IMG/VR virus record: IMGVR_UViG_3300031918_000089
Coordinates: 1 to 35,885 of that record
Length of the DNA stretch: 35,885 bases
Source of the DNA: a virus
Reading direction: 5' to 3' (one strand)
The notes under the pieces: generated by a model
Told to the model about the DNA's origin: nothing
What the model saw: only the letters and a program-made list of their open reading frames with translations
The model's database searches: none
Position numbers and translations under genes: made by a program
In this document: piece after piece, positions 7,168 to 15,321 of the stretch
Numbering within the stretch: the stretch's first letter is position 1
Layout: every line of letters begins with the position of its first letter

Positions 7168-8280
7168 ATGGCAAACACATTCAATAACATTCAGTTGATT
7201 GCAAGAGAACTTCTTCCTCGACTGATAAACAACTTGATCATGCCTAACCTGATGTACCGTGATTACTCTGCTGAGTTTGCAAAAGAGGGTAATACAATTC
7301 AGGTCGAAGTGCCACCTGTATTTGAAGGCAAGACCTTCAACAGAGCAAACGGTGTTGAGATCCAGAATATCGCCCTCGGTACAGTTCCTGTAACACTCGA
7401 CAAGATTGCCGACGTTACAGTTGAAATGACCGCTGAGGAAATGGTAACAAACGTCAGCGCAACTCGCAGAGCCGCTATCCTTGATGGTATGGCTATTGCA
7501 CTTGCTGAGAAGATCAATGCAGAGTGCATGGCACTCTACAAAGACATTCCGTACTTCGTTGGTACAGCAGGAACTACTCCTGACTCTCTCACTGACTTCG
7601 CCGATGCTCGTAAGATGCTGACTCATCACAAAGTGCCTCTGGCAGGACGTGTTGCAGTATGGGACGAGAACGCTGATGCTAAGTTCGTTGTACTTGACGG
7701 TCTCGTCAAGGTATCCGATGCCGGTACTGCTACTGCCCTTCGTGATGGTGAGATCGGTCGTGTGTTTGGTATCACCAACTACACTACTCAGACCGTTCCT
7801 ACACACACAACTGGCGCGGCAGGTGTTCCTGCTGTTGACCTCGTTGCTAACTACGCTGTTGGTGCTATGTCACTCCATGTTGACGGTCTTACAGCGGCAT
7901 TCAAGGTCGGTGATCTCTTTACCATCGCAGGTATCACCTCCACTTCTTTCGTTGTAACATCTGCATCCGCGCTCTCTACAGCGGATCAGGACATCGGCAT
8001 TTATCCTCCCCTTCCTGCCATCGTTCTCAACGATGCACTGATTACTGTAATCGCAAGTCATGTTGCGAACATGGTATTCAACAAGAATGCCTTTGCATTC
8101 GTAACACGTCCTATGCAGTTACCGTCTGATAAGAGTGCCTACTTCACCTCTTACAACGGTATCGGACTCAGAGTCGTAGAAGGCTACGACCAGAAGTACA
8201 AGAAGAATACAATCTCCATCGACATCCTGTATGGCATGAAGACTGTATTCCCCGAACTCGCTACGATCGTACTGGGTTAA
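7168..8280 (+). CDS. Major capsid protein (P22 coat-like)
   Basis: 370 aa. The N-terminal pattern (LIARELLPRLINNLIMPNLMYRDYS then GNTIQVEVPPVF and LDKIADVTVEMTAEE) fits the P22 coat protein family, an HK97-type fold. Residues about 210-285 (GAMSLHVDGLTAAFKVGDLFTIAG and after) look like an inserted beta-rich I-domain, as in P22. The end (RPMQLPSDKSAYFTSYNGIGLRV and the LYGMKTVFPEL tail) is typical of this family. GC and codon choice are richer than in neighbours (many C-ending codons), as expected for a very highly expressed gene. A GGGAG ribosome binding site is present. Confidence 0.93.
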   Translation: MANTFNNIQLIARELLPRLINNLIMPNLMYRDYSAEFAKEGNTIQVEVPPVFEGKTFNRANGVEIQNIALGTVPVTLDKIADVTVEMTAEEMVTNVSATRRAAILDGMAIALAEKINAECMALYKDIPYFVGTAGTTPDSLTDFADARKMLTHHKVPLAGRVAVWDENADAKFVVLDGLVKVSDAGTATALRDGEIGRVFGITNYTTQTVPTHTTGAAGVPAVDLVANYAVGAMSLHVDGLTAAFKVGDLFTIAGITSTSFVVTSASALSTADQDIGIYPPLPAIVLNDALITVIASHVANMVFNKNAFAFVTRPMQLPSDKSAYFTSYNGIGLRVVEGYDQKYKKNTISIDILYGMKTVFPELATIVLG

Positions 8281-8301
8281 TAGAAGGAGAGGAGAAGCAA
8301 C

Positions 8302-8760
8302 ATGAGTATTATTGTTAACACGAATAGTTATATAACTGTACTGGAGGCTGATGCTCTTGTTGCTTCACTTTATATTTCTACTGATCCATCCAGAGTAGCG
8401 TGGAATGCTCTTGAAGACGCGGATAAGGGTGTACTCCTTGTTCGCAGTCTTAAAGAACTTGAACGATTGAGAGTCACTGGCTGTAAGACAGACATTACAC
8501 AAGTGCTCGCCTTTCCTAGAAATGCTAACACTGTAGTACCTGACCTCGTGAAAGAAGCGCAGGTAGTTAACGCTCTTGCCATTCTTACTACAGCTAGTAG
8601 CGTAACTGGAAGTCCTGTATCTCGTGGAGTGTCTTCATATAGCATTGATGATCTATCGGAGACGTTCGCAAAAGGCGCTGAGGTTACATTGCTAGTAACT
8701 AGTAGTGAGGCTCGTAGAATGATGTGGGTGTGGACTAGCGGAGGCTTTGATATCATATGA
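8302..8760 (+). CDS. Head-tail adaptor (gp15/DnaT-like family)
   Basis: 152 aa, directly after the major capsid gene, where the first neck protein is expected. The sequence is mostly helical, with the pattern SYITVLEADALVASLYIS..., a central LKELERLRVTG, and A(F)PRN...VPDLVKEAQVVNALAIL. This layout matches the phage adaptor family often labelled 'DnaT-like ssDNA-binding' in databases, a misleading label here given the context. It probably binds the portal as the first connector ring. AAGGAGAGGAG is upstream; its end overlaps the next gene by 4 nt. Confidence 0.75.
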   Translation: MSIIVNTNSYITVLEADALVASLYISTDPSRVAWNALEDADKGVLLVRSLKELERLRVTGCKTDITQVLAFPRNANTVVPDLVKEAQVVNALAILTTASSVTGSPVSRGVSSYSIDDLSETFAKGAEVTLLVTSSEARRMMWVWTSGGFDII

Positions 8761-9044
8761 TACCAGATTACTACCATCAGACAGCTTCATTGGAAGTATC
8801 TACTGATAGTACAGACGTTAATGGTAACACTATCTTTGAGAGTCCAGTTTCTATAGCGTGTAGAAGCAAGCAGAAATTGCAGAATGTTATCTCGCCAGAT
8901 GGAAACATTGTCACAACAGGATGGGTTATCACTACTAGTGCTATCGTAAAAGCAGGTGATCGTATAAACGGCAGACCTGTAGTAGGTGTATCAGACTATG
9001 TTAGTGCAGGTGGAATAGTCGTTGGCAAGAAGGTGTTAGCATGA
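8757..9044 (+). CDS. Head closure / head-tail joining protein
   Basis: 95 aa, second gene of the neck set. It is mostly beta, with YYHQTASLEVSTDSTDVNGN and a C-terminal DRINGRPVVGVSDYVSAGG that resembles small stopper proteins. Order and size (adaptor, stopper, gp10-like, tail terminator) fit the SPP1/HK97-type neck. It overlaps both neighbours by 4 nt. The assignment is mainly by synteny. Confidence 0.65.
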   Translation: MIPDYYHQTASLEVSTDSTDVNGNTIFESPVSIACRSKQKLQNVISPDGNIVTTGWVITTSAIVKAGDRINGRPVVGVSDYVSAGGIVVGKKVLA

Positions 9045-9424
9045 AGGTAACTATCAGTTCTAACATTGGACTCGCACAGCGTAAACTAGTAGCCTTTGAT
9101 AAGAAGTTGAAGACTGCACCTGCTAACATCTATGCACGCTTTGGCAAAATTGTAATAGCACAAGCACATCGTGAAGTGCCATATGATACTGGTAGGTTAA
9201 TGAAGGGTACTGAATTTGTTACTCGTAAGCATCGTGGTAGTGTAGAGGTTCAATTTAGGTCTAGTGCAGTTAATCCTAAGACGGGAAACAATTATGCATT
9301 AGATCAACATGAGAATATCAAGTACAAGCATCTTATTGGAAGAAAAGCACACTACTTATCTGATCCTATACGAGTGAATACACCTTGGTTAACATCAACG
9401 TTAGAGAGGTACATTAAACTATGA
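9041..9424 (+). CDS. HK97 gp10-like neck/tail completion protein
   Basis: 127 aa. It has a helical N-terminal half (AQRKLVAFDKKLKTAPANIY), then the signature VPYDTGRLMKGTEF and a beta segment with VEVQFRSSAVNP..GNNYALDQHE, as in the HK97 gp10 family. In siphophages this protein helps join the head to the tail, or completes the tail before joining. It overlaps the next gene by 4 nt. Confidence 0.8.
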   Translation: MKVTISSNIGLAQRKLVAFDKKLKTAPANIYARFGKIVIAQAHREVPYDTGRLMKGTEFVTRKHRGSVEVQFRSSAVNPKTGNNYALDQHENIKYKHLIGRKAHYLSDPIRVNTPWLTSTLERYIKL

Positions 9425-9780
9425 ATCTACTTGATAATCTTACTACAGCCGTATCTGCTCTATCGTTGACTATCAAGCAGGGTGCAATGCCTGACAAGCC
9501 TGATGATTGTGTGTGCATGATTCTATCAAACGGAGAGTCTTCTGTAAAGTACTTTGGGATGCCTACTGTCATAGCGTATCCGAAGATCAAGGTGCTTGTC
9601 AGAGCCTCAACATATGAGACCTCGCGAACCACCATCATTGCCATGAGAGAGATCTTCAAGACTTACCGCGATTCTGCTGTACTAGGATGCATAGTAATCG
9701 GTGACATTGAGGATCTAGGGGATGATGATAATAACAGAAGAACATTTGTCCTTGAGTTAAAATTAATTACGGAGGAGTAA
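9421..9780 (+). CDS. Tail terminator / phage minor capsid protein family (PF12691-like)
   Basis: 119 aa with an alpha/beta layout: helix at the N-terminus, PDDCVCMILSNG, YPKIKVLVRAST, then a helix and GCIVIGDIEDLGDDDNNRRTFVLELKL. This resembles the 'minor capsid protein' family of Bacillota phages, and the position just before the major tail gene is that of the tail terminator that stops tube growth. The role is taken from synteny. Confidence 0.7.
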   Translation: MNLLDNLTTAVSALSLTIKQGAMPDKPDDCVCMILSNGESSVKYFGMPTVIAYPKIKVLVRASTYETSRTTIIAMREIFKTYRDSAVLGCIVIGDIEDLGDDDNNRRTFVLELKLITEE

Positions 9781-9786
9781 AATACT

Positions 9787-10476
9787 ATGGCAGAAAAAGC
9801 ATTTACTGGTTTAACAGCCGCTATGAAGACAGGCGCGTATCCTACTGGTGTTACCATTGGATACATCAGTGGCGTTGATCTTACTCTTGAAACTGCTATC
9901 ATCGAGATTCTCTCGTTTGGTATGCAGTACAAAGAGAAGTTACCGTCTGTCAAGAACTGGTCTGCATCATTCGATGGCACATGTGCTTTCGCAGTTGGTG
10001 GCAGTCAGGAGACTATCTACAACGCTTTCAAGAATTCCACATCACTCGTCTTTGGTATCTTCCTTGATGATACTACGTACTTTGAGGGTACAGCATTCAT
10101 TAAGGATCTCAAGATCAGTGCAAAGCCGGATGATAAGATCTCTCTGAGTGGTTCACTTGAAGGTTCTGGTGCTATCATCCTGAATATCCCCGGCACTGCG
10201 GCTGATCTTACATTTGCATGTGTTGATCACGCTACAGCAGGAGCAACAAGCATTGCTACAGTCGCTCCTACTCTGACTGGTGGAAACAGCTACATGTACT
10301 GTATCAATGGCGGATTACCTGCTGTTGGCACTAAACTCACTGGTGTAGCAGGATGGGCATCCTATGCTCTCTTATCACCAATACCTTGTGTAAATGGTGC
10401 TCGTGTATCGCTTGCTGAGGTCTCTACTGGTGATGTTGTTGTTAAGCGCGGTCAGGCTATTGCAGTCATAACCTAA
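9787..10476 (+). CDS. Major tail (tube) protein with extra C-terminal domain
   Basis: 229 aa. The N-terminal 130 residues carry the tail-tube pattern (LSFGMQYKEKLPSVKNWSAS, then a GTAFIKDLKIS strand and SLSGSLEGSGAI). About 95 additional residues follow (from about AADLTFACV), beta-rich, with CINGGLPAVGTKL and VVKRGQAIAVIT; I infer an exposed add-on domain on the tube surface. GGAGGAG precedes the ATG. A strong hairpin follows the gene (10485-10514), which may raise its mRNA level over the downstream genes. Confidence 0.88.
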   Translation: MAEKAFTGLTAAMKTGAYPTGVTIGYISGVDLTLETAIIEILSFGMQYKEKLPSVKNWSASFDGTCAFAVGGSQETIYNAFKNSTSLVFGIFLDDTTYFEGTAFIKDLKISAKPDDKISLSGSLEGSGAIILNIPGTAADLTFACVDHATAGATSIATVAPTLTGGNSYMYCINGGLPAVGTKLTGVAGWASYALLSPIPCVNGARVSLAEVSTGDVVVKRGQAIAVIT

Positions 10477-10484
10477 TTCATCTG

Positions 10485-10514
10485 GTAGGGGCGTTCTGAG
10501 TAGGACGCTCCTAC
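10485..10514 (+). promoter_or_regulatory. Strong hairpin after the major tail gene
   Basis: GTAGGGGCGT (10485-10494) pairs with ACGCTCCTAC (10505-10514), 10 bp with one G-U and a 10-nt loop. There is no U-run, so it is not a classical terminator. It is more likely an mRNA-stabilising or partial attenuating hairpin between the abundant tube protein and the low-copy chaperones. Confidence 0.6.
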
Positions 10515-10550
10515 TCTACTTTGAAAAATATAACATCGGAGGGCAATATT

Positions 10551-10889
10551 ATGAAAATTACATTTAAGGGTACTGAGTATGACATGGGTACTAACCTCAG
10601 AGTCGCGTATGAAGTTCAGGCTGACTTCAATCACAAGCCGTATCAGGAGATCTTTGCAGGTATCAATACCAGTAAGATCGAAGATCAGGTACGTGTACTC
10701 TATGCCTCTTTCCGGTCGAAGAACAAGGGAGTTGTCACATACAAGGAGTTCCTTGATGAACTGCTTGACAACTGGGCACTTCATGATGTTATGGCTTTAA
10801 TCAATGATCTCATTGAGGGTATCACATTTAATGGTATGACACCTGAGCAGATTGAGAAGATACAGGCGAAAGCAGACGGAAAAAACTAA
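10551..10889 (+). CDS. Tail assembly chaperone, short form (gpG-like)
   Basis: 112 aa from the ATG at 10551, which has GGAGGG at 7 nt; an upstream TTG at 10521 lacks one. Sequence MKITFKGTEYDMGTNLRVAY... with a helical second half. It binds the tape measure during tail assembly in known siphophages. It ends GGA AAA AAC TAA, so the stop lies directly after a slippery heptamer (10880-10886). The frame just downstream is one base back (-1) and open to 11230. This is the hallmark of the G/GT chaperone pair. Confidence 0.85.
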   Translation: MKITFKGTEYDMGTNLRVAYEVQADFNHKPYQEIFAGINTSKIEDQVRVLYASFRSKNKGVVTYKEFLDELLDNWALHDVMALINDLIEGITFNGMTPEQIEKIQAKADGKN

Positions 10890-11230
10890 CAGCAACTCCT
10901 TTGACGTGGTACGGTCTGTTCAAGCAAGGTGCTCAAATTGGTCTACTACCTGATCAAGTGTTAGACCTTGATCTATGGCAATTCAACGCAGTAGTTGATG
11001 GATATCAAGAGAGTATACTTGATCAGACCGTTATCGCAGTACAATCAGGGTATTGGAGTTGCTACTGGAATATGAATCCTGATGCAAAGACTCTGCAAGA
11101 AGTAATACGTTCCTATACACATCCAAACGAAATAGCAGAAGAAAAGGACGTTCAACCCGACATAAATCAGTTTGTCGCTAGGACTCAACTATTTGAGGGG
11201 AGTGAACATAGTGTCAACACAATATATTAA
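10551..11230 (+). CDS. Tail assembly chaperone, -1 frameshift fusion (gpGT-like)
   Basis: A -1 shift on A AAA AAC (10880-10886) reads past the TAA into the frame that ends at 11230. The product is 112 + 114 = 226 aa. The extension continues LTATPLTWYGLFKQGAQIGL... through TVIAVQSGYWSCYWNMNPDA to LFEGSEHSVNTIY. The downstream frame has no ribosome binding site of its own, only a TTG at 10901. Position between tube protein and tape measure is the canonical place. The GT extension recruits tube subunits in lambda; the same is inferred here. It overlaps the tape measure start by 20 nt. Confidence 0.85.
10880..10886 (+). promoter_or_regulatory. Programmed -1 ribosomal frameshift site (A AAA AAC)
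   Basis: Perfect X XXY YYZ heptamer aligned to the 0 frame and directly followed by the TAA stop. The -1 frame is open for 115 codons. No clear downstream pseudoknot is visible to me. Confidence 0.88.
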
Positions 11231-14200
11231 CTATGTGTTTACAGGCAACACTACATCTCTTGATTCCTCAGTACTGAGATCACAGAAGATGTTCACTGAT
11301 TTAACTAACAGTACAAACAGATCGACCAGTATGTTGGGTATAGGCGTTAATAAAATTTCGTCTGCTATGAATGGTCTTCTTATGACCGCTAGAGTGCTTA
11401 CAGGGGTATTTGCCTCTGGAGCATTCCTAGGTTCGGCTATAAACAAGAGCATGAACTTCATTGAAACTATTAATATGTTTCAAGTATCTATGAAGGACAC
11501 CATTGGTGTTGCACAAGAATTTCAGGATACTATGTCAGAAAAGTTTGGTCTTGATCCTCAAGTACTAATGAAAGCACAAGCAGAGTTTAATCTTCTTACT
11601 GGATCAATGGGAGTTGTAACAGAGACTTCTAGCAAAATGTCAGAAGGTCTTACTAAGGTTGGTGTTGATATTGCTTCATTATGGAACATTGATGTTGATG
11701 TAGCAATGGGTAAACTAGCTTCTGGTATGGTAGGTTACTCAAGAGCACTTAGAGACGTTGGTATTGATGTATCTGTTAATGCACTTAAATTCGAGGCTCA
11801 AAGTCAGGGGATTACTGCTAATATAAATACCATGTCACAAGCCACTAAGATGCAATTGCGTTATGCCGCTATCGTAAGACAAGCTAATGCGGCTATTGGT
11901 GACTTCTCAAGAACAATCGAACAACCTGCTAACCAGTCAAGAATACTCGGAGAGCAGATGGATATGGTGTCTCGTCATATTGGAGATATCTTCTTACCTA
12001 CTGTAGCGGCTGTTCTTCCTTACTTGAATGCTTTTGCTATGGTACTTAACACAGCACTAAAAGCCTTAGCAGTATTTGCAGGGTACACTGGTCTTGAAGA
12101 CTCAGCTATCGCTAATGCTGATCTTTCGAATGGCATGGCAGACTTTGGTGACGAAGCTGATTCTGCCGCTACTGGTGTTGGTAAAGTAGCTAAAGAAGTT
12201 GACAATCTTATGACTGGTATGGATGAATTACACAAGATTGCCTTACCTACAGCTAGTAGTGGTTCTGGAAGTGGTGGAACTGGTAGCGATTATACTATTA
12301 AGATTCCCGAAGTTGATAATAGTATGGAACAGACTACCATGCGTGCTATTGCAATGGCTAAGGATATTCAAGATGCTTTCATGGCTATTGATTTTAGTAG
12401 ACTGATAACATCCTTCTTTGACTTTAAGTTTTCACTAGGTAACGTTACGCAATTAGGTAAAGACTTCTACAGTTATGTATTACAACCTTTCGCATCATGG
12501 TCTATCGGAACTGGTATACCATTATTCTTTGACGCCATGACCACATTCAATTTGACTGTAGTACCTGCATTAAGTAAATATATGCCTACACTTGGTAAGT
12601 TTAATACTGAATTCCTACAACCTATTGGAGAGTGGACTCTAGGTACTGCACTTCCTTCTCTATTCACTGATTTTGGTAACTTCCTTACTAAGATACAACC
12701 TAATGTAGACGATATAGTAGGAAGTCTAGGAGACTTTTGGACTGGATTCCTCAAGCCTATTGGTAACTGGGTAGTGGATACAGGAGTGCCCGGCACACTT
12801 GATGCTATTGCTATCTTTATGACTGGTATTGATCCAGTCATTGACGTAGTAGCAGATGGTCTGAAAAAAGCATGGGATAGTTTCTTTGAACCAATAGCCA
12901 CATGGACTGTTACTACTGCTCTTCCTACTGTTGCTACATGGTTCGCAGATGTTGGTGACTTCCTAGTGAAAAATCCAGACTTTGCAGGATCACTTTCTAA
13001 TATAGTAGCAACACTTGTTATCTTGAAGGGTGTATCATTAGTAGTTACTGGTGGTATGGCATTCATAGAATTCATAAAAGGACTAGCGGCAGTTAAGGGC
13101 ATAGCTAGTATAATTGAACTCTTCAAGAGTATGGGTAAGTTAGGAAAGATAGATGTTGGTAGTGTCATTCCTAAGACTACTACTGCATCTGGAACACCTA
13201 ATACAATCACAAGTAGTTACATTACATCAGCATACGTTACTACAGCTTTTGTCACCACAATGTATGTAACTACTATGATAGGTGGTAATAATAGTGGGAT
13301 ACCATCAGCAGGTAGTCCATCTACTGGTACACCTGCTTTACCTTCTGGTAATGCCGCTACTGGTGCACTTCCTTCTGGTTCAAGTAGCGTACCAGTAGTT
13401 CCTGTACAGCCATACAGACAGTGGAATGGTTTTCCTACTACTCAAGATCAGCTACCGTCCGGTAAGTATGAACTGCCATCTGGTGAAGCATACAAGCCTA
13501 GTTCTACTAATCCTGCTGATATGAAGGATGTAACACCAAAGAGCAGTAGTGGAGTTCTTAATGCTATACTAGGTTTTGTATCTACTAACCTACCTAAGAT
13601 AGCGTTAGCAGGAGAGTTTGCGGGTTTGGCTACACTAACAGGTGATGTGCATCATATATCACAGTCAAAACTCGGAGATACTAGTAGTAGTGCATACACA
13701 GATGGAGCATCAATACAGGGATTCTTTAATTCCAACTTTGCTACCAACTTCTGGAATGGTCTTACAGCACTTACTGCTCCTAAAGATACTGGTACTTCTG
13801 GCAGTGCTCCAACTTCAATGAACTCTGCAAGTGGCTCATATGCGGATGAGAAACAGCAAGAGATACAGGCTAAGAACACTGAGGAAGTAGCCAAAGCCGC
13901 TAGAACACAAGAAATACTCAAAGCGGCTATGAATGGTACACTAGCTGAGTTAGCACCATACAACAGTGGTGTTAACACTCAGACTAAGGTCTTTGAAGAC
14001 TTACGGTCACAGATGGATCGAAACTTACAGATCACTAATCTCTTAACTGGTGGTAGTGGTACATTAAGTGGTTCACTCTTTGACCTAGGTGGTAAGACTG
14101 ATGAAGTAACTGGTGGTTTCAACTTCCTCAAGGGTGGCGCGGATTCTGCTAGTAAGGGTATTGAAGGAACTCATACAACAATGACTACACTTCTTCTTCC

Positions 14201-14939
14201 CACTATGAAGGGTGCAAAGACTACCATTGATGATTCTACTTTCGGAATGACTACTGCATTCGGTAACATGTCCACTAACGCTTCTCAACATGCTCTACTT
14301 ACATCCGGTGCGTTAGGGAGACTTGGTACTGATAGCAAGACGAACTTATCAACATGGGGAACTAGTGTTAGCACAAATGCTAAGAGCGCCGCTACCTCCA
14401 TGTTCGATCATACAAATACTGGTGTTAGGGATACAACTCCTCTCTACTCTCAGTTCGCTAATAGCATAACTGGTAAGATGCTAGTGACTGCTTCTAATGT
14501 AAGATCAGCTATGATCTCTATCGTAAGAAGTATCTCATTCCTTCCTACCTCTACTGCACCAGAAGTGGTTGCTACTTCTATGAACCGCCTGTATACTAAT
14601 GTAATTGATCATCTTCCTATGTTTGCAGGTGGTGGTATCTTCAATAAGGCTACAGCAGGTATCGTTGGTGAAGCAGGAGCAGAAGCTGTTATCCCACTAT
14701 CGCAAGGGAAATTGCAGAAGTACTTCGCTCCTATCATGCAGGGAACTGGCAATCAGGATGCTCTAGTAGCTAAGGTCGCAAGTGCTGTAGTCTCTGGTTT
14801 CTCTACTGCTCTACAGAATCAAGCACAGACAGAACGTCCTACAGTAGTTAATCTTGATGGTAAGGTGATCTACTCTAATCAGCAAAAGGTTGCCGCTAAA
14901 CGTGGTATCGACTTTGGAATGGGGGTATTTGCAAAATGA
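11211..14939 (+). CDS. Tail tape measure protein
   Basis: 1242 aa from the GTG at 11211 (GAGGGGAG about 8 nt upstream; the longer TTG start lacks one). It sets tail length and is threaded through the tube. The N-terminal 330 residues are helical, with the phage-tail core (LTGVFASGAFLGSAINKSMN, KFGLDPQVLMKAQAEF, KLASGMVGYSRALRDVGIDV). A Gly/Ser linker follows (about 345-360), then four 45-residue repeats (419-598). Next come a threonine-rich pentad stretch (670-689) and a Pro/Gly/Ser region with LPSG motifs. The C-terminus has the family signature AGGGIFNKATAGIVGEAGAE followed by AVIPL. At about 1.5 Angstrom per residue the tail would be roughly 185 nm (inference). Confidence 0.95.
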   Translation: MSTQYINYVFTGNTTSLDSSVLRSQKMFTDLTNSTNRSTSMLGIGVNKISSAMNGLLMTARVLTGVFASGAFLGSAINKSMNFIETINMFQVSMKDTIGVAQEFQDTMSEKFGLDPQVLMKAQAEFNLLTGSMGVVTETSSKMSEGLTKVGVDIASLWNIDVDVAMGKLASGMVGYSRALRDVGIDVSVNALKFEAQSQGITANINTMSQATKMQLRYAAIVRQANAAIGDFSRTIEQPANQSRILGEQMDMVSRHIGDIFLPTVAAVLPYLNAFAMVLNTALKALAVFAGYTGLEDSAIANADLSNGMADFGDEADSAATGVGKVAKEVDNLMTGMDELHKIALPTASSGSGSGGTGSDYTIKIPEVDNSMEQTTMRAIAMAKDIQDAFMAIDFSRLITSFFDFKFSLGNVTQLGKDFYSYVLQPFASWSIGTGIPLFFDAMTTFNLTVVPALSKYMPTLGKFNTEFLQPIGEWTLGTALPSLFTDFGNFLTKIQPNVDDIVGSLGDFWTGFLKPIGNWVVDTGVPGTLDAIAIFMTGIDPVIDVVADGLKKAWDSFFEPIATWTVTTALPTVATWFADVGDFLVKNPDFAGSLSNIVATLVILKGVSLVVTGGMAFIEFIKGLAAVKGIASIIELFKSMGKLGKIDVGSVIPKTTTASGTPNTITSSYITSAYVTTAFVTTMYVTTMIGGNNSGIPSAGSPSTGTPALPSGNAATGALPSGSSSVPVVPVQPYRQWNGFPTTQDQLPSGKYELPSGEAYKPSSTNPADMKDVTPKSSSGVLNAILGFVSTNLPKIALAGEFAGLATLTGDVHHISQSKLGDTSSSAYTDGASIQGFFNSNFATNFWNGLTALTAPKDTGTSGSAPTSMNSASGSYADEKQQEIQAKNTEEVAKAARTQEILKAAMNGTLAELAPYNSGVNTQTKVFEDLRSQMDRNLQITNLLTGGSGTLSGSLFDLGGKTDEVTGGFNFLKGGADSASKGIEGTHTTMTTLLLPTMKGAKTTIDDSTFGMTTAFGNMSTNASQHALLTSGALGRLGTDSKTNLSTWGTSVSTNAKSAATSMFDHTNTGVRDTTPLYSQFANSITGKMLVTASNVRSAMISIVRSISFLPTSTAPEVVATSMNRLYTNVIDHLPMFAGGGIFNKATAGIVGEAGAEAVIPLSQGKLQKYFAPIMQGTGNQDALVAKVASAVVSGFSTALQNQAQTERPTVVNLDGKVIYSNQQKVAAKRGIDFGMGVFAK
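12465..13004 (+). repeat. Four tandem 45-residue (135-nt) repeats in the tape measure gene
   Basis: Units start at 12465, 12600, 12735 and 12870 (residues 419, 464, 509, 554), each exactly 45 codons. Shared pattern: F..x(F/V)L.P(I/F)..W....(A/G)(L/V)P near the start of each unit, as in FLQPIGEWTLGTALP and FLKPIGNWVVDTGVP. The DNA has diverged, so the repeat is old or under protein-level selection. Confidence 0.85.
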
Positions 14940-15319
14940 TTGGTAATGGTATCATAAAGATCAATGGAGTAGTACTTCCATATCCAAACAACGATCTAAA
15001 CTTTAAGAGACAACAGTTTGTTGACAGCACACGTAACGCTCTAGGTAAAGTGGTTGCTCAAAAGATCAACCGTCGCATACTCAAGATTGACTCTCTTCAA
15101 TGGGATTTCTTAACAGCAAGTGTATGGAGATCTATACAGGTTGAGATAGAGAAACTTGAAGGTGACATGGAGATATGGGATAACCTATCAGGTGCATTCG
15201 TCACTCTCAAGGTATACTGGGGTGATGAAGAAGCTACTCCGCACAAAGCTAACATGGAGACTGGTGAGATACTTGAGTATGTTAATTGTAAGTGTAACAT
15301 TATTGACATGGGGTATTGA
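14936..15319 (+). CDS. Distal tail protein-like (small tail tip adaptor)
   Basis: 127 aa, starting with a 4-nt overlap (ATGA) on the tape measure stop. It is beta-rich: MIGNGIIKINGVVLPYPNNDLN, then QKINRRILKIDSLQWDFLTASVW, and a C-terminal EILEYVNCKCNIIDMGY. Location directly after the tape measure is that of the distal tail (Dit) ring, although it is shorter than classical Dit and lacks the galectin extension. It would link the tube to the hub encoded next. Confidence 0.65.
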   Translation: MIGNGIIKINGVVLPYPNNDLNFKRQQFVDSTRNALGKVVAQKINRRILKIDSLQWDFLTASVWRSIQVEIEKLEGDMEIWDNLSGAFVTLKVYWGDEEATPHKANMETGEILEYVNCKCNIIDMGY

Positions 15320-15321
15320 AG

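Noticed and set aside
7093-7806. 237-aa ORF on the - strand inside the major capsid gene
   Set aside because: It is antisense to a well-supported capsid gene, has no ribosome binding site, and its composition (many Cys, His, Ser) is that of a shadow frame.
12473-13210. 245-aa ORF on the - strand inside the tape measure gene
   Set aside because: It is a shadow of the repeat-bearing tape measure frame; no ribosome binding site and no known motifs.
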